From Sphingobium indicum BiD32 (lineage in GTDB: Bacteria > Pseudomonadota > Alphaproteobacteria > Sphingomonadales > Sphingomonadaceae), in contig NZ_CAVK010000251.1 in NCBI RefSeq assembly GCF_000382885.1, positions 1 through 55,083 on the forward strand: a stretch of 55,083 nt of DNA, written 5' to 3'. Every line of letters starts with the position of its first letter. The stretch's first letter is position 1. A program made the position numbers and the translations under genes. The notes below the pieces were generated by a model that was not told the DNA's origin, did not search any database, and was given only the letters and a program-made list of their open reading frames with translations. Shown here one piece after another: positions 52,835 through 55,083 of the stretch.

Positions 52835-54106
52835 ATGAATGTTTACGTTTATTCGTGGAAGCCGGCCACCAGCATCAATTTCGGGGATGAGATTGGCCCG
52901 ATGGTGGTTCAAGCCCTGTGCCGGAAGTTCAAGCTCGACTATGATATCATCCCGACGGTCCTGTCCACTCATTCAAAGATTCTGGCCATCGGTTCGATCC
53001 TCCACGAAGCGAAGGATGATGATGTGGTCTGGGGAGTCGGCGTCAATTCCAAGCACCGGTCGATCCTGCCCAGTAATGCGAATATCCGGTTCAATGCTGT
53101 CCGGGGGCCTTTAACACGCTTCATGATGCGCGATCAGGGGTTTGACTGTCCGGAAATCTATGGCGATCCAGGTTTGCTTTTCCCGATGCTGTTTGACGAG
53201 CAGATCAGGACCCGTCGTGGGCAGTTGGAAAACGCTGCACAGGAGATCGGCGTGCCAATGCCGGAAATCGTCGTCATTCCCAACATAAATGATGACCGGT
53301 TTCTTCCCTATTTCACAGAGCCGTTCACAGATAATCTGATGTTCATCCGGCCCAATCTCGACCCCATCACTGTCGCGGCCTATATTTCGGCATCGAAACG
53401 GGTCATCAGCAGTTCCCTTCATGGACTGGTATTCGCAGACGTCTATGGCAAGGCGATCACGCGCATGGCGAGCCAGTTCGAGGCGGATTTCAAATATACT
53501 GACTATTATGAGGGGACAGACCGTGTGGCGCCCCGGGCATATCGCGATCTGAAGAGCAGCTTGGATGGCGAACTGGTTGCTCCTCTCACCTGGAATCCCG
53601 AACCGCTCCTGCGTGCGTTCCCGCTGCTCGATCCCGCCCTGCAGGATATTCTGGCGGTCAAGCTCTTCGACGTGGAAGAGAATAGATGCTATCAGGTGGC
53701 AGACCTGCCGAATGGCGAAGGCCCGTTCACCACCGGTTGGGCCAAGGCCGAAGGCGGTGCCATCTGGTCGGTCGACCAATGGACCGATTTTCAGGTGCTG
53801 TTCAAGAAGCCGCCGACGCGCAGGCTGACCCTGCGGCTGAATGTGGGTACGCTTCCCAAAGGGACGGGGGGGGTTGTCGTCTTCCGCGTGGTCCATGGGG
53901 GCAAAGTCATCGATACGCATCGTATCATACGCAACGAACCGTCCAAAATCATAGATATCCCCGTGCCGCAGGCACATGCAAGTGGTGAGCTATCCCTGCG
54001 GTTCAAGGTCGAGAATGCGTCCAGACCTGTGGAACATGGCATAGGCGACGATGTCAGGCATTTGGGTATCTGGATTTCGAGTTTTGAATTCGCCAGCGGG
54101 ACGTAA
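52835..54106 (+). CDS. Polysaccharide pyruvyltransferase with C-terminal beta-rich domain
   Basis: This 423-aa protein has a PS_pyruv_trans domain at about residues 1-270: SINFGDEIGPMV, YGDPGLLFPML, and the family signature VISSSLHGLVFADVYGK near 190-206. It transfers pyruvate from PEP to a sugar, adding a negative ketal. The C-terminal ~135 residues (from GEGPFTTGWAKAEGG, through LTLRLNVGTLP, to HLGIWISSFEF) form a separate predicted beta sandwich of a type seen attached to large bacterial glycosyltransferases; it may bind glycan. It lies between the GT gene (1 bp) and the sulfotransferase gene (3 bp). Confidence 0.85.
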   Translation: MNVYVYSWKPATSINFGDEIGPMVVQALCRKFKLDYDIIPTVLSTHSKILAIGSILHEAKDDDVVWGVGVNSKHRSILPSNANIRFNAVRGPLTRFMMRDQGFDCPEIYGDPGLLFPMLFDEQIRTRRGQLENAAQEIGVPMPEIVVIPNINDDRFLPYFTEPFTDNLMFIRPNLDPITVAAYISASKRVISSSLHGLVFADVYGKAITRMASQFEADFKYTDYYEGTDRVAPRAYRDLKSSLDGELVAPLTWNPEPLLRAFPLLDPALQDILAVKLFDVEENRCYQVADLPNGEGPFTTGWAKAEGGAIWSVDQWTDFQVLFKKPPTRRLTLRLNVGTLPKGTGGVVVFRVVHGGKVIDTHRIIRNEPSKIIDIPVPQAHASGELSLRFKVENASRPVEHGIGDDVRHLGIWISSFEFASGT

Positions 54107-54109
54107 TTT

Positions 54110-54952
54110 TTGGCAAATGCGAGATCCCTTCTCGTCGGTGGCTGCCCAAGAAGTGGTACTTCCTGGGTTCATTTCATGTTGGCGACCCACCCTGATACCG
54201 TCACCTGCCGGGAAACGCATGTTTACGACAAATATGTCGGACCGCTGAAGGATTGGTATGATCAGGAATATAGTCTGGAAGCGGCAGACGGCCTGAGCGC
54301 GATTTTCAGCGAGGTCGAGTTTGTCGACGCCATTCTGGCACCTATCGTGCAGACGACATTGTCGCGGATCGCGGCCAGGGCCGATCCGGGGAAGATGATT
54401 CTTGAAAAGACGCCCGGCAATATCCTGCGTTACGAACTTGTGGCGCGTATCCAGCCTGATGCCAAGTTCCTGTTCGTCGTCCGCGATCCAAGGGCGGTAT
54501 ATGCATCCTTCAAAGCGGCAAGTCAGGAGAGTTGGGGCGGATGGACGCGGAAGTCCATCGCCGAATTTTGCCAATCATGGACATTCTACACGACCGCATA
54601 TCTGGCCGCGCGCAATTATATACCTAAAAAAAAGCTGATGTGCGTCAGTTATGAAAGTCTAATGACTGATACGGCAAAGCATCTGTCACATATCTTGCAA
54701 TGGGCGGATCTTAAGACAAGCAAGCAACTGCTTCACCAGATTATCGACGAAAATGGCATCGACAAGTTTCGTTCTGTCGATGCTGGAAGCCTAAAATATG
54801 AAACCCGAAAGGACTTCTATCGGACGGGCAAAGCCTACGGCTGGGTGGAAGAGCTGGATTTGGCCGAGATCAAGGAGATAGAATCCCGTTGCATCAACGT
54901 AATGATGATAATGGGATATTCCAGATATTCTTCTTCCAATTCCTCGACGTGA
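54110..54952 (+). CDS. PAPS-dependent sulfotransferase
   Basis: This 280-aa protein has the 5'-phosphosulfate-binding loop VGGCPRSGTSW (residues 9-19) and the 3'-phosphate motif VVRDPRAVYASFKAAS. It should transfer sulfate from PAPS to a hydroxyl of the glycan, adding charge to the capsule. The start is a TTG at 54110, 3 bp after the pyruvyltransferase stop; no in-frame ATG occurs before the conserved loop. The C-terminus is Ser-rich. It is the last gene of the visible operon. Confidence 0.83.
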   Translation: MANARSLLVGGCPRSGTSWVHFMLATHPDTVTCRETHVYDKYVGPLKDWYDQEYSLEAADGLSAIFSEVEFVDAILAPIVQTTLSRIAARADPGKMILEKTPGNILRYELVARIQPDAKFLFVVRDPRAVYASFKAASQESWGGWTRKSIAEFCQSWTFYTTAYLAARNYIPKKKLMCVSYESLMTDTAKHLSHILQWADLKTSKQLLHQIIDENGIDKFRSVDAGSLKYETRKDFYRTGKAYGWVEELDLAEIKEIESRCINVMMIMGYSRYSSSNSST

Positions 54953-55083
54953 TGCTGCTGGGTAACAGCAAAGAACGCTATGGATACAGACTTTATAGCG
55001 CACCGCCCGACGTAACCGGCGTTAAAGAGGGCTTTGACTCAAATTCTGCGCAGATGGTACAATCGTTAGCGGTGCGAGCGGCC
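54953..55083. other. Window end, no gene seen
   Basis: These 131 bp after the sulfotransferase gene have no supported open frame. They may be the start of an intergenic region or of the next gene's leader; the capsule locus probably continues beyond the window. Confidence 0.4.

Overview
This 55 kb window is high-GC alphaproteobacterial DNA and most likely comes from the Sphingomonadaceae (Sphingobium/Sphingomonas group). The evidence is the gene order ppsR-maf-aroE-coaE-dnaQ facing hemE, a MipZ gene, an alphaproteobacterial LexA box in front of mmcB, a PgmG-type phosphohexomutase, and intergenic hairpin repeats of the kind common in sphingomonads. These assignments are by recognition; no database was searched.

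Region 1 (1-9362) appears to hold the chromosomal replication origin. The intergenic stretch 7210-7499 between ppsR and hemE carries three perfect DnaA boxes and one near-match within 121 bp, two GANTC sites and a TTAA-N7-TTAA CtrA-type motif, ending in an AT-rich tract. Every gene to its left is on the minus strand. To its right, genes are mostly on the plus strand as far as ldt. The left arm holds housekeeping genes: ppsR, maf, aroE, coaE, dnaQ, hpf, ptsN, a thioesterase, a DUF1491 gene, a SleB-type wall hydrolase and mmcB. The right arm starts with the haem genes hemE-hemJ and then a nested inverted-repeat element.

Region 2 (9363-23171) is a core-gene region: panC, an overlapping operon mipZ / membrane J-protein / pgmG, a FadL-type porin, ispG, an EamA transporter, a GNAT acetyltransferase, ftsK, lolA, a structured possible RNA, and an overlapping xth-ribA-ldt operon. 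A 32-codon membrane-peptide gene lies antisense at the end of the GNAT gene.

Region 3 (23192-31547) is a complete Kdp potassium-uptake operon on the minus strand (27-aa ORF-kdpF-kdpA-kdpB-kdpC-kdpD-kdpE). Upstream of it is a scar with the 3' end of a transposase and a perfect 10-bp inverted repeat.

Region 4 (31548-55083) is a capsule/exopolysaccharide locus. Nucleotide-sugar genes supply UDP-glucuronate (ugd), GDP-mannose (manC, a phosphomannomutase, manA) and dTDP-rhamnose (rfbA, rfbD, rfbB, rfbC). Export is through an outer-membrane polysaccharide export lipoprotein, a KpsE/CtrB-type inner-membrane protein and a KpsM/KpsT ABC transporter. Assembly and decoration are assigned to a giant protein of about 1630 aa (methyltransferase, long coiled coil, three HYL-x2-G repeats, GT2, GT-B), a second two-domain glycosyltransferase, a pyruvyltransferase with an extra C-terminal beta-rich domain, and a sulfotransferase. 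The giant protein is the most unusual gene here. By analogy with WbdD it could be a chain-terminating molecular ruler fused to the glycosyltransferases. It is bounded by a 17-bp inverted repeat (16/17), and a 58-codon gene of unknown function follows it.
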